This document shows positions 1 through 5,393 of a DNA stretch of 6,485 bases, piece after piece. Position 1 is the first letter of the stretch, and each line of letters opens with the position of its first letter. The notes beneath the pieces are model-generated. The model was not told the DNA's origin. It was given only the letters and a program-made list of their open reading frames with translations, and searched no databases. Origin of the DNA: Methanobacterium sp. PtaU1.Bin097 (GTDB taxonomy: Archaea; Methanobacteriota; Methanobacteria; Methanobacteriales; Methanobacteriaceae); assembly GCA_002067325.1 (NCBI GenBank), contig MVQY01000126.1:1-6485 (forward strand). Direction: 5' to 3'. The translations under genes were made by a program, and so were the position numbers.

Positions 1-209
1 TCCAGAAAACCATGGATGGCAAATTTAAGTGGGGTTTCACCTATTGCCGCTAAGGTACAAATGTATTCTGTGATTTCATCTTCTCTTATGGTGTAGTCGA
101 TACTCCAATCAACGTTTAAATTATGTTCACCCTTTACGAAATTACTCCCGGGACGGATCATCTTGATTTCATCTATGTAAACATCCACCTTTGTATTATT
201 AATGGCCAT
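1..209 (-). CDS. Unrecognised small beta-rich protein, 5' part only (divergent from hmd)
   Basis: A reading frame on the minus strand starts at an ATG (complement of 207-209) and stays open to the window edge, giving 69 codons plus two bases; the C-terminus lies outside. A perfect GGAGGT ribosome binding site (complement of 219-224) sits 9 nt upstream, so the start is well supported. The visible protein begins MAINNTKVDVYIDEIKM and continues with alternating polar and hydrophobic strands (VDWSIDYTI, then a stretch ending LKFAIHGFL). There is no signal peptide or membrane segment. The strand pattern resembles small SecB-like chaperone folds, but this is only an impression and no catalytic motif is visible. 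It is transcribed away from hmd, and its promoter shares sequence blocks with the hmd promoter, hinting at shared control. That this is a real gene is fairly certain; the function is unknown. Confidence 0.75.
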   Translation of the reverse strand, partial: MAINNTKVDVYIDEIKMIRPGSNFVKGEHNLNVDWSIDYTIREDEITEYICTLAAIGETPLKFAIHGFL

Positions 210-242
210 TTTTATATTACCTCCAGATGTTAATAATTCGTT

Positions 243-254
243 AAGTAGTATTAC
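243..254. repeat. 12-mer AAGTAGTATTAC, copy 1 (candidate operator)
   Basis: This 12-mer is repeated exactly at 639-650, in front of hmd. Here it lies between the TATA box and the predicted start site of the divergent gene, where a bound repressor would block transcription. Its core heptamer GTATTAC (or GTAATAC) is found exactly six times in the window, all in the two long spacers. Regulatory function is inferred. Confidence 0.4.
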
Positions 255-255
255 A

Positions 256-268
256 GTTATAAATGTTT
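256..268 (-). promoter_or_regulatory. TATA box of the divergent gene
   Basis: Read on the minus strand, AAACATTTATAAC is a good archaeal TATA box. Transcription would start about 25 bp further on, near 235, leaving a short leader that contains the GGAGGT site. The 11-mer AAACATTTATA occurs again in the hmd promoter at 590-600. The placement is inferred from sequence only. Confidence 0.5.
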
Positions 269-427
269 GTATGGATAAAAACAGTTTAAAAGGATTTTTA
301 AAGGTTAGATAAATCTATTTATGAATTATATTAAAATAAAAGAATTAATAACCCTTTTTAATGTAAAATACATAGGATTTTTCTTTCTTTTTTATGAAAT
401 AATAATATGATCAGTATAATCATGGGC

Positions 428-471
428 TAGTTACGAGGAGAACTCCCCAAACGGGAGGCTTAACGTAGCTA
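428..471. other. Compact fold-back element upstream of hmd (possible small RNA)
   Basis: TAGTTACG (428-435) pairs with CGTAGCTA (464-471) over 8 positions with one G-U. Inside, CTCCC (443-447) pairs with GGGAG (453-457) around a CAAAC loop. The unpaired AGGAG at 436-440 resembles a ribosome binding site. The element is visibly richer in G and C than the surrounding spacer, as structured RNA often is in AT-rich archaea. A weak TATA-like run (391-409) precedes it. I do not recognise an RNA family. The remaining spacer, 269-427 and 472-576, is AT-rich with no gene that I can support; GGGT/ACCC at 513-527 forms only a weak hairpin. Confidence 0.35.
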
Positions 472-576
472 TTTAGAATACCATCTCCAGGAATTAAATA
501 ATATTACTTATTGGGTTTTTATTACCCGGTCGTCCTGCACATGATATTACGTTTACCACCATCTTTAGTGACCATA

Positions 577-583
577 GTAATAC
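577..583. promoter_or_regulatory. GTAATAC heptamer just upstream of the hmd TATA box
   Basis: This exact copy of the recurring heptamer lies 10 bp before the hmd TATA box. The copy at 5163-5169 is similarly placed ahead of a TATA-like sequence. It could be an activator or repressor site; this is inference from position and recurrence. Confidence 0.35.
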
Positions 584-589
584 AAATAA

Positions 590-603
590 AAACATTTATA
601 TTA
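590..603 (+). promoter_or_regulatory. hmd promoter TATA box
   Basis: AAACATTTATATTA is a strong archaeal TATA box with an A-rich upstream stretch suitable for TFB. Transcription should start near 620-626, giving a leader of about 50 nt that carries the GGAGTGAT ribosome binding site at 666-673. Strong initiation signals fit the high expression of Hmd known from nickel-limited methanogens. Confidence 0.6.
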
Positions 604-622
604 TGTTAGACTATCTAATTCT

Positions 623-650
623 GTACTACAAAAAATAAAAGTAGTATTAC
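623..650 (+). promoter_or_regulatory. Inverted repeat and 12-mer copy 2 in the hmd leader
   Basis: TACTAC (624-629) and GTAGTA (641-646) are perfect inverted copies around an A-rich 11-nt loop; a flanking G-T pair extends them to 7 positions. The right arm is part of the 12-mer AAGTAGTATTAC (639-650), identical to 243-254. It lies at or just after the predicted transcription start and could be a DNA operator or a leader hairpin. Function is inferred. Confidence 0.4.
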
Positions 651-676
651 TTATAGCAGAAAAAAGGAGTGATAGT

Positions 677-1741
677 ATGACTAAACTTGCAATATTAGGA
701 GCGGGTTGTTACCGAACCCACGCAGCCAGTGGGATAACCAATTTCAGCCGAGCCTGTGAAGTGGCAGAACAAGTAGGAAAACCAGAAATATCCATGACCC
801 ATTCCACCATTATTATGGGTGCCGAATTAAAGGAACTGGCAGGAATAGATGAAGTGGTAGTATCAGACCCTGTATTTGATAACGACTTCAAAGTGATAGA
901 CGATTTTGAATATGAAAAGGTAATAGAAGCCCATAAAGAAAATCCAGAAAATATAATGCCCCAGATACGAAAAAAAGTCAATGAAGTTGCAAAGGACCTT
1001 CCAAAACCACCACAGGGCGCCATTCACTTCACTCATCCTGAAGATCTAGGTTTCGAAATCACCACCAATGATAACGAAGCTGTCCAGGATGCAGACTGGA
1101 TCATGACCTGGTTCCCTAAAGGAGACATGCAAGCGGGAATCATCGAAAAATTCGCCGATGATATTAAAGATGGTGCCATTTTAACCCATGCCTGTACAGT
1201 GCCCACCACCATGTTCCAGAAAATATTCGAGGACATAAGCAGCAGCGACGTAAGTGCCGCACCAAAATTCAACGTATCATCATACCACCCTGGTGCAGTA
1301 CCTGAAATGAAAGGACAGGTATACGTTGCTGAAGGTTTCGCCTCAGAAGAAGCCATTTGTGACCTGGTGGATTGGGGTGTTGCAGCTCGAGGAAGTGCCT
1401 TCAAACTACCAGCCACACTACTCGGACCAGTATGTGACATGTGCTCTGCACTTACCGCCATTACCTACGCCGGAATACTGAGTTACCGTGACTCTGTAAT
1501 GAACGTTCTGGGAGCTCCTGCAGGTTTCGCCCAGATGATGGCTAAAGAGTCACTGGCACAGGTAACCGATCTGATGGACAGTGTGGGAATAGACCACATG
1601 GAAGAAAAACTGGACCCAGGAGCACTTCTGGGAACCGCCGATTCCATGAACTTCGGAGCTGCTGCAGAAATGCTCCCCTCAGTCATGGAGGTCCTAGCAA
1701 ACAGAAAAGGAAAAGGCCCAACCTGTAAGGTCCCAGAGTAA
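677..1741 (+). CDS. hmd: [Fe]-hydrogenase (5,10-methenyl-H4MPT hydrogenase, Hmd)
   Basis: Cytoplasmic enzyme that splits H2 and transfers hydride to methenyl-tetrahydromethanopterin, using the iron-guanylylpyridinol (FeGP) cofactor and no nickel or Fe-S cluster. The 354-residue product opens with a Rossmann segment, LAILGAGCYRTH, containing C11 and H15 (the Cys10/His14 of characterised enzymes). The iron-ligating cysteine is C173 in THACTVPT (family Cys176). The conserved SYHPGAVPEMKGQ has H204 (family His201). The C-terminal helical dimerisation half carries LGPVCDMCSA, GAPAGFAQMM and LLGTADSM. All key residues are present, so this looks like catalytic Hmd rather than an HmdII paralogue. It is slightly longer than the roughly 344-residue norm, with a few extra residues between C173 and H204. 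The ATG start is fixed by GGAGTGAT at 666-673. Cofactor-maturation genes follow immediately. Confidence 0.97.
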   Translation: MTKLAILGAGCYRTHAASGITNFSRACEVAEQVGKPEISMTHSTIIMGAELKELAGIDEVVVSDPVFDNDFKVIDDFEYEKVIEAHKENPENIMPQIRKKVNEVAKDLPKPPQGAIHFTHPEDLGFEITTNDNEAVQDADWIMTWFPKGDMQAGIIEKFADDIKDGAILTHACTVPTTMFQKIFEDISSSDVSAAPKFNVSSYHPGAVPEMKGQVYVAEGFASEEAICDLVDWGVAARGSAFKLPATLLGPVCDMCSALTAITYAGILSYRDSVMNVLGAPAGFAQMMAKESLAQVTDLMDSVGIDHMEEKLDPGALLGTADSMNFGAAAEMLPSVMEVLANRKGKGPTCKVPE

Positions 1742-1774
1742 AGAATTTTACCTTAAATTCTTTTTTTATTTTTT
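1740..1774 (+). terminator. Hairpin plus T-tract after hmd
   Basis: AAAGAATTT (1740-1748, overlapping the stop codon) pairs perfectly with AAATTCTTT (1755-1763) over a 6-nt loop. A T-rich run to 1774 follows. Archaeal RNA polymerase terminates at T-tracts, so this likely ends most hmd transcripts and lets hmd be expressed well above the hcg genes. Some read-through into hcgA is possible. Confidence 0.65.
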
Positions 1775-1786
1775 AATGCGTTTAAT

Positions 1787-1816
1787 TCAGTTATAACTAC
1801 AGTTACTTAAATAAAA
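1787..1816 (+). promoter_or_regulatory. Possible hcgA promoter region
   Basis: Two TATA-like stretches lie in the 92 bp hmd-hcgA spacer: AGTTATAACT (1789-1798) and TTAAATAAAA (1807-1816). The first would start transcription near 1820, just ahead of the hcgA ribosome binding site. Both are weak calls in AT-rich DNA, supported mainly by the terminator that precedes them. Confidence 0.3.
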
Positions 1817-1833
1817 ATTAATCCGGTGTCAAA

Positions 1834-2829
1834 TTGATAAGAAACATCATCAAAAAAGCCAAAACAGAAGATAATCTTGATAAAAATGAGTTATTACAAT
1901 TATTTAAAATAGAATATGCAGAAGATCTCATAGAGCTGATGCAAGCTGCCTATGATGTGAGAAACTCTCATAATAATGCTATAAAACTCACCTCCACGGT
2001 ACACCTCACCAACATCTGCCAGGTAACCCCTAAATGTAAATACTGTGGATTTGCAGCCAGAACTTCCTTAGATGGATATTACCATCCCTTTTTTAAAGAA
2101 GACCGTGAAATACTGGATGCCGTAAAATGCGTGGAAAAATCAGGCATACCCAGGGTAAGCTGCTCCGGAGCCCATGGTTATTTCGGATTTCAGGCGGTTA
2201 ACGCAGCAAAAATAGTTAAAGAAAATACTTCATTAGAGCTCCTGGTAAATGTCGGTGCAGATTTAACTGTAAAAGCGTTGAAGGAGCTCTATAAATATGA
2301 TACAGATACTGTATGCTGTAATCTGGAAACAGTAAATCAAAGCCTGTTCAGTGAAGTTAAACCCGGTGAAAAACTGGAAGACAGAATCAAGACATGTGAG
2401 AAAATATCCAGCCAGGGAATAGAGCTCTCATCAGGACTGTTAATTGGTTTGGGGGAATCCTACCAGGACAGGGTTAACCATCTTCTCTTTCTTAAAAAAT
2501 TCCCCTGCCTGGGTGAAATACCCATAATGGGCTTCAACCCCTATAAAAACACCCCTATGGAAAACCACCCTCCATGCTCCCTCCTGGAACAGGTGAAAAC
2601 CATCGCCATAACCAGACTGATGTTCCCCCATGTAAGGATAACCGTCCCCACCCCCACCATCGGACCGAAAAATGTGAAATATTCTTTAATTGCCGGTGCG
2701 GATAATGTGGCCACTGTTATTCCAGAAGACTACCCTTCAGTTGTGAAAGGAGTTGGATCACCCACTTATGGAAACCTTAAAGACGTGGTGGGTGTGGTCC
2801 AGGAACTGGGATTGAATCTGGAGTCGTAG
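1834..2829 (+). CDS. hcgA: HcgA, radical SAM enzyme for FeGP pyridinol synthesis
   Basis: 331-residue radical SAM protein related to biotin synthase (BioB) and ThiH. In the published pathway it is assigned to assembly of the pyridinol ring of the FeGP cofactor. The cluster-binding motif is C62, C68, C71 (ICQVTPKCKYC), spaced CX5CX2C instead of the usual CX3CX2C; this spacing is a known mark of HcgA. Other barrel segments are the SCSGAHGYFG strand near residue 112, CCNLETVNQ, SSGLLIGLGES and the substrate-side stretch ending MGFNPYKNTPM. The start is TTG, preceded by GGTG (1824-1827); no better ATG lies nearby and the frame begins just before the conserved N-terminal helices. It is separated from hmd by a terminator and is first in the hcgA-D run. 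hcgB follows after 44 bp. Confidence 0.93.
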   Translation: MIRNIIKKAKTEDNLDKNELLQLFKIEYAEDLIELMQAAYDVRNSHNNAIKLTSTVHLTNICQVTPKCKYCGFAARTSLDGYYHPFFKEDREILDAVKCVEKSGIPRVSCSGAHGYFGFQAVNAAKIVKENTSLELLVNVGADLTVKALKELYKYDTDTVCCNLETVNQSLFSEVKPGEKLEDRIKTCEKISSQGIELSSGLLIGLGESYQDRVNHLLFLKKFPCLGEIPIMGFNPYKNTPMENHPPCSLLEQVKTIAITRLMFPHVRITVPTPTIGPKNVKYSLIAGADNVATVIPEDYPSVVKGVGSPTYGNLKDVVGVVQELGLNLES

Positions 2830-2843
2830 GTGTGGGATTGAAT
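2807..2843 (+). repeat. Direct repeat TGGGATTGAAT at the hcgA 3' end
   Basis: TGGGATTGAAT occurs at 2807-2817, inside the last codons of hcgA, and again at 2833-2843 just past its stop. A partial copy (TTGAATTGGAT) starts near 2849. It looks like a local tandem duplication across the gene junction. No function is evident. Confidence 0.5.
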
Positions 2844-2873
2844 ATATTTTGAATTGGATATGGTGAATAATTG

Positions 2874-3353
2874 ATGAAAATAGAAGACATAATCAAAAAT
2901 GCTGGTGAACAGTCCCTCAATGGGACAAGAAGGGGCGATACAGAAGAAGAGATCATTTTTATACAGGACTACCTGAAATCTGCCCGGAAGATAATAATCC
3001 CCACAGGGAACAAAGAGAAAGTGAAGGGTATAAATCATGTTTTGTTACAATTTGGACTTCCAGAGGCGGAACAATTACCCATCAACACCAGTGCCGCTGA
3101 TTTAAACCGGCTCCCAGCGATTACCAAGGCAATCATGGCGGTTGACCAGTGCAAATGTGATGTGGTGGTTGCCCGGGGCCGTCTGGGTGTTCCAGGCTCC
3201 GGTTCCATGCTGGTTATAACTGATAACAAGGGCAGGATACTTACCGCCACCACCTCACCCCCTCATGTGTTGCATAAAAAAGATTTAGAAACAGTCGTGG
3301 GCGAAGAGATTGAACAGGCTTTAAATAGAATCAGATTGAAGAGGATAAGATGA
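2874..3353 (+). CDS. hcgB: HcgB, pyridinol guanylyltransferase
   Basis: HcgB joins the pyridinol precursor to GMP, using GTP and releasing pyrophosphate, to give guanylylpyridinol. The 159-residue product carries the family segment RGRLGVPGSGSMLV (residues 101-114), followed by TDNKGRILTATTSPP. The N-terminal half has IIIPTGNKEKVKG, a nucleotide-site-like strand-turn-helix. Length and motif order fit the family (once listed as DUF3236). A TTG at 2871 is directly in front, but the ATG at 2874 is preferred because it is the stronger codon and lies 7 nt from GGTGA (2862-2866). The stop overlaps the hcgC start as ATGA, indicating translational coupling. Confidence 0.92.
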   Translation: MKIEDIIKNAGEQSLNGTRRGDTEEEIIFIQDYLKSARKIIIPTGNKEKVKGINHVLLQFGLPEAEQLPINTSAADLNRLPAITKAIMAVDQCKCDVVVARGRLGVPGSGSMLVITDNKGRILTATTSPPHVLHKKDLETVVGEEIEQALNRIRLKRIR

Positions 3354-4222
3354 GTCCAGAAAGGAGAATTAATCCAGAGAGGGAAAATTCCTCAGAGAAG
3401 AGAATCCCAGAGAGAAAAAATACTTCAAAGAAGAGAATTATTTCAGAAAATGGAATCACCTCAGAGGTTTCAACCACCAAGTCCCTGATAACTGTGAAGG
3501 ATCTGCTGGAGAGAATAATTGAAAAAAAATGCAGCGCTGTCTCCAACTGGATTAACTCCTTAGATGTTGATATTGAAAAAACCGTAATAGTGGGTGCATA
3601 TCTTACAGGGATCGGGTTATCCATGATGTTGAAAAAGATTACGGATGTTACAGTGGTTGATATTCACCCTCATCTGGGAAATCTGGTGGAGATGGATGTT
3701 AAATTCACATCAGAAATAAGTGTGATCAAAGATGCCGATCTGGTCATAGACACCACCGGTTTAGGAGGTTTAACACCGGATACGGCCAGAAATATCCATG
3801 GGAAGATATTTCTGGTGGAGGATCCTACTTCTGATGGGAGCGATGAAATGATAAAAGGAAAAAATAACACCCCAGACAGATTAAAAAGAGCGACCACCCC
3901 CCACAAAGGTGTTTTAAAGACGCAGGGCCTTAACTCTAAAACTTCTGGCACCATGACCCTCACCATTGAAATTATAAGGAAAAGCCTGGAAGACGCATTA
4001 AGAAAACCAGGAGTTTTATATGGGGTCACTGGTATGGAATTCTATGAAGGCATTCTATTTAAAGAAAAAAATGTGCATAAATTTCTAGACCTTACAAAAA
4101 AGCCCGCACTTATCATTTCCACCCTAGAACCCTTCTCCTGTGATGATATAATCCAGGGATACCTGGACGAGCTGGACTCCTGGGTGGAGGATGTCAGCGT
4201 TGAAGGTGGAAATAGTAGTTGA
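3350..4222 (+). CDS. hcgC: HcgC, SAM-dependent pyridinol methyltransferase with repeat-encoded N-terminus
   Basis: HcgC transfers a methyl group from S-adenosylmethionine to carbon 3 of the pyridinol ring of the FeGP precursor. Its core is a Rossmann-like fold resembling dinucleotide-binding proteins. Visible here are VIVGAYLTGIGLSM (residues 79-92), VTVVDIHPHLGNL (100-112, acidic residue at the end of strand 2), LVIDTTGLGGLT (131-142) and the C-terminal TGMEFYEGILF. The 290-residue product carries an extra N-terminus: residues 2-42 are a charged hexapeptide repeat, and the conserved part starts near residue 43 (TKSLITVKDLLERI). The ATG start overlaps the hcgB stop and has GAGG at 3341-3344, so the repeat is probably translated. 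The last codons lie within a second repeat array. Function is firm; the extension's role is unknown. Confidence 0.9.
   Translation: MSPERRINPERENSSEKRIPERKNTSKKRIISENGITSEVSTTKSLITVKDLLERIIEKKCSAVSNWINSLDVDIEKTVIVGAYLTGIGLSMMLKKITDVTVVDIHPHLGNLVEMDVKFTSEISVIKDADLVIDTTGLGGLTPDTARNIHGKIFLVEDPTSDGSDEMIKGKNNTPDRLKRATTPHKGVLKTQGLNSKTSGTMTLTIEIIRKSLEDALRKPGVLYGVTGMEFYEGILFKEKNVHKFLDLTKKPALIISTLEPFSCDDIIQGYLDELDSWVEDVSVEGGNSS
3353..3475 (+). repeat. In-frame 18-bp tandem repeat at the hcgC 5' end (7 units)
   Basis: Codons 2-42 of hcgC divide into seven units of 18 bp, the fourth shortened to 15. They read SPERRI, NPEREN, SSEKRI, PERKN, TSKKRI, ISENGI and TSEVST. The consensus is x-(S/P)-E-(K/R)-R-(I/N), decaying toward the 3' end. 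The DNA resembles yTCAGAGAAGAGAAT. The peptide is highly charged and probably disordered. Keeping to multiples of 3 bp suggests expansion under selection to stay in frame. Confidence 0.8.
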
Positions 4223-4298
4223 TGGTAGAAAGTGTTAGTTTAAAGGTAGAAAATGTCAAAATTGAACACTGAAATATTAGTTGAAGGTAGAAGATAAG
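4199..4298 (+). repeat. Degenerate ~20 bp tandem repeats across the hcgC-hcgD junction
   Basis: Five related units begin at 4199, 4218, 4238, 4261 and 4280, spaced 19-23 bp. Typical copies are GTTGAAGGTGGAAAT, GTTGATGGTAGAAAG and GTTGAAGGTAGAAGA; the 4261 copy is the most diverged. The first encodes the end of HcgC (VEGG). Most contain an AGGT or TGGT ribosome-binding core. The last copy supplies the probable hcgD ribosome binding site (AGGT, 4285-4288). The third precedes a 14-codon frame, 4253-4297, that ends one base before the hcgD ATG. Confidence 0.6.
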
Positions 4299-5012
4299 AT
4301 GTTAGCCTCTGAACTTTTCCTGTTACTCGATGAGAAAGTCCCACCAGAGTTGGCCCTGGAAAATGATAGGATAGGATATTTCGGTGATGATGATCCTGAT
4401 AAACTGGAGGTAGATAAGGTTCAGGTTTTACTGGACCTCCTACCGTGTCATGATCTATCTAAATTAGACGCTGAACTGGTTATCTGCCATCATCCCCCTC
4501 TTTTTAAACCCCGTTTTCCAGTTTTCGTGATTCATTCCAACTGGGATATCGTGAAGGGAGGGGCAAATGACGCTCTAGCAGAACATTTAGGACTCAGGAT
4601 CCGGGATGTTTTTGATGAAAATACAGGAATCGGTAGAATCTGTTGGACGTCCACCAACATGGGCGATTTCATTAAAAAGTTAGCCAGTTCTCTGGAAACT
4701 AACCATATCAAAATGATAAATAACCATCCTCCAGAGGTAATTAGAAAAGTAGCTTTGGTCTCTGGTTTCGGTCTCAACAAACCAGATTATGTGGGATTGG
4801 CCCATAAAAAGAAGGTGGACTTATTTTTATCAGGGGACCTGACCCATCAAACTGCATTGTTGGCCAAAAATTTAGGAGTGAATGTACTTGACGCCACTCA
4901 TTATGCTACTGAAATACCCGGGCTTGTAAAATTATGCAAACTGGTATCTGAATTTGGATTAGAAACTGAATTAGTCCCTGATAGAGTACCCTGGAATACC
5001 ATTAAATTATAG
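4299..5012 (+). CDS. hcgD: HcgD, Nif3-like metal-binding protein (FeGP iron chaperone candidate)
   Basis: Member of the NIF3 family with a dinuclear metal site. Work on HcgD showed iron binding, and it is proposed to deliver iron to the FeGP cofactor. From the ATG at 4299 the product has 237 residues. The metal-site motifs are in family order: VICHHPPLF (H64, H65), HSNWD (H79, D83), LSGDLTHQTALLAKNLG (H183) and DATHYATE (H201, E205). The frame is open back to a TTG at 4281, but that codon lacks a ribosome binding site. ATG 4299 has AGGT 10 nt upstream, and MLASELF matches a Nif3-type N-terminal helix. It is the last gene before a 431 bp spacer. Confidence 0.92.
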   Translation: MLASELFLLLDEKVPPELALENDRIGYFGDDDPDKLEVDKVQVLLDLLPCHDLSKLDAELVICHHPPLFKPRFPVFVIHSNWDIVKGGANDALAEHLGLRIRDVFDENTGIGRICWTSTNMGDFIKKLASSLETNHIKMINNHPPEVIRKVALVSGFGLNKPDYVGLAHKKKVDLFLSGDLTHQTALLAKNLGVNVLDATHYATEIPGLVKLCKLVSEFGLETELVPDRVPWNTIKL

Positions 5013-5051
5013 GGATTTTGGTTCAATAATCTGAAAATATAACAAATCAAA

Positions 5052-5086
5052 AATCAATTAGTCATATATAAACTTAGAAATTGATT
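5052..5086. other. Inverted repeat with TATA-like loop after hcgD
   Basis: AATCAATT (5052-5059) and AATTGATT (5079-5086) are perfect inverted copies enclosing CATATATAAAC, itself a TATA-like sequence. It could be a weak terminator stem for the hcgA-D transcript or a promoter flanked by operator arms. The AT content makes chance possible. Confidence 0.3.
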
Positions 5087-5092
5087 AAAAAG

Positions 5093-5169
5093 GTATTACC
5101 CTTTAATTGTACTTCAAAATTCTATTTACATGTATTACAAACCGGGATATAAACCCCAAAAAGTAATAC
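5093..5169. promoter_or_regulatory. GTATTAC / GTATTAC / GTAATAC cluster upstream of hcgE
   Basis: Exact heptamers lie at 5093-5099, 5132-5138 and 5163-5169. The last two are inverted relative to each other with a 24 bp gap. The third is directly followed by a TATA-like AATTTATAAAA (5171-5181). GTAATACTA here (5163-5171) also occurs, inverted, within both 12-mers near hmd. This suggests shared control of hmd and hcgE; a binding protein is not identified. Confidence 0.4.
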
Positions 5170-5195
5170 TAATTTATAAAAAAGTATTTATAATA

Positions 5196-5285
5196 GATGG
5201 AATCTCTTTAGTTTGAGGATAGTTTTTTCTTCCGCAACCTCCTCGAATGAAAAATTGGAAAGAGAGGGCCATCTTTACAACCAAT
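5196..5285 (+). ncRNA. Candidate bistable structured RNA upstream of hcgE
   Basis: Form A is a long stem. GATGG (5196-5200) pairs with CCATC (5269-5273), TCTCTTT (5203-5209) with AAAGAGA (5259-5265), and TTTGAGGA (5212-5219) with TCCTCGAA (5240-5247, one G-U). In form B, ATTGGAAAGA (5254-5263) pairs instead with TCTTT (5272-5276) and CCAAT (5281-5285). The two forms compete for AAAGA, as in switching leaders. A TATA-like box at 5171-5181 would start transcription near 5200. It may be a small RNA or an hcgE leader. I recognise no known family. A 56-codon open frame on the other strand (5174-5344) is an alternative explanation. Nothing further is visible in 5286-5393 beyond pyrimidine-rich DNA. 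Confidence 0.4.
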
Positions 5286-5393
5286 TCATCACATTTTCGC
5301 TCAAATGTATCATTCGATTGTTTAGATGCCCCTAAATTTCCCACTGCTTAAATTTGATATGTTATAAGCCCAACGCCTACTACCCCTACCCGG

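Noticed and set aside
428..471. tRNA or C/D box RNA
   Set aside because: The element is too short for a tRNA, has no TTC arm or anticodon stem, and no RTGATGA or CTGA boxes in the right places.
544..583. Classical NikR operator (inverted half-sites about 14-16 bp apart)
   Set aside because: The nearest inverted pairs have gaps of about 26 bp (544-550 to 577-583) and 24 bp (5138 to 5163), so the standard geometry is not met. Only the heptamer recurrence is reported.
485..591. Short minus-strand frame starting MVTKDGGKRNIM
   Set aside because: It stops after about 17 codons, has no ribosome binding site and no recognisable family.
709..1686. Three minus-strand open frames (709-1023, 1033-1461, 1483-1686) inside hmd
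   Set aside because: They lie opposite a confidently assigned gene, have no ribosome binding sites or family motifs, and their composition reflects hmd codon use.
3353..3475. CRISPR array
   Set aside because: Units are contiguous, in frame and without unique spacers; it is a coding tandem repeat. No CRISPR-like repeat-spacer pattern is present elsewhere in the window.
2440..4780. Minus-strand frames opposite hcgA, hcgB, hcgC and hcgD
   Set aside because: All are shadows of conserved genes with no independent start signals; low-complexity serine-rich translations such as that over 3331-3624 come from the antisense of the hcgC repeat.
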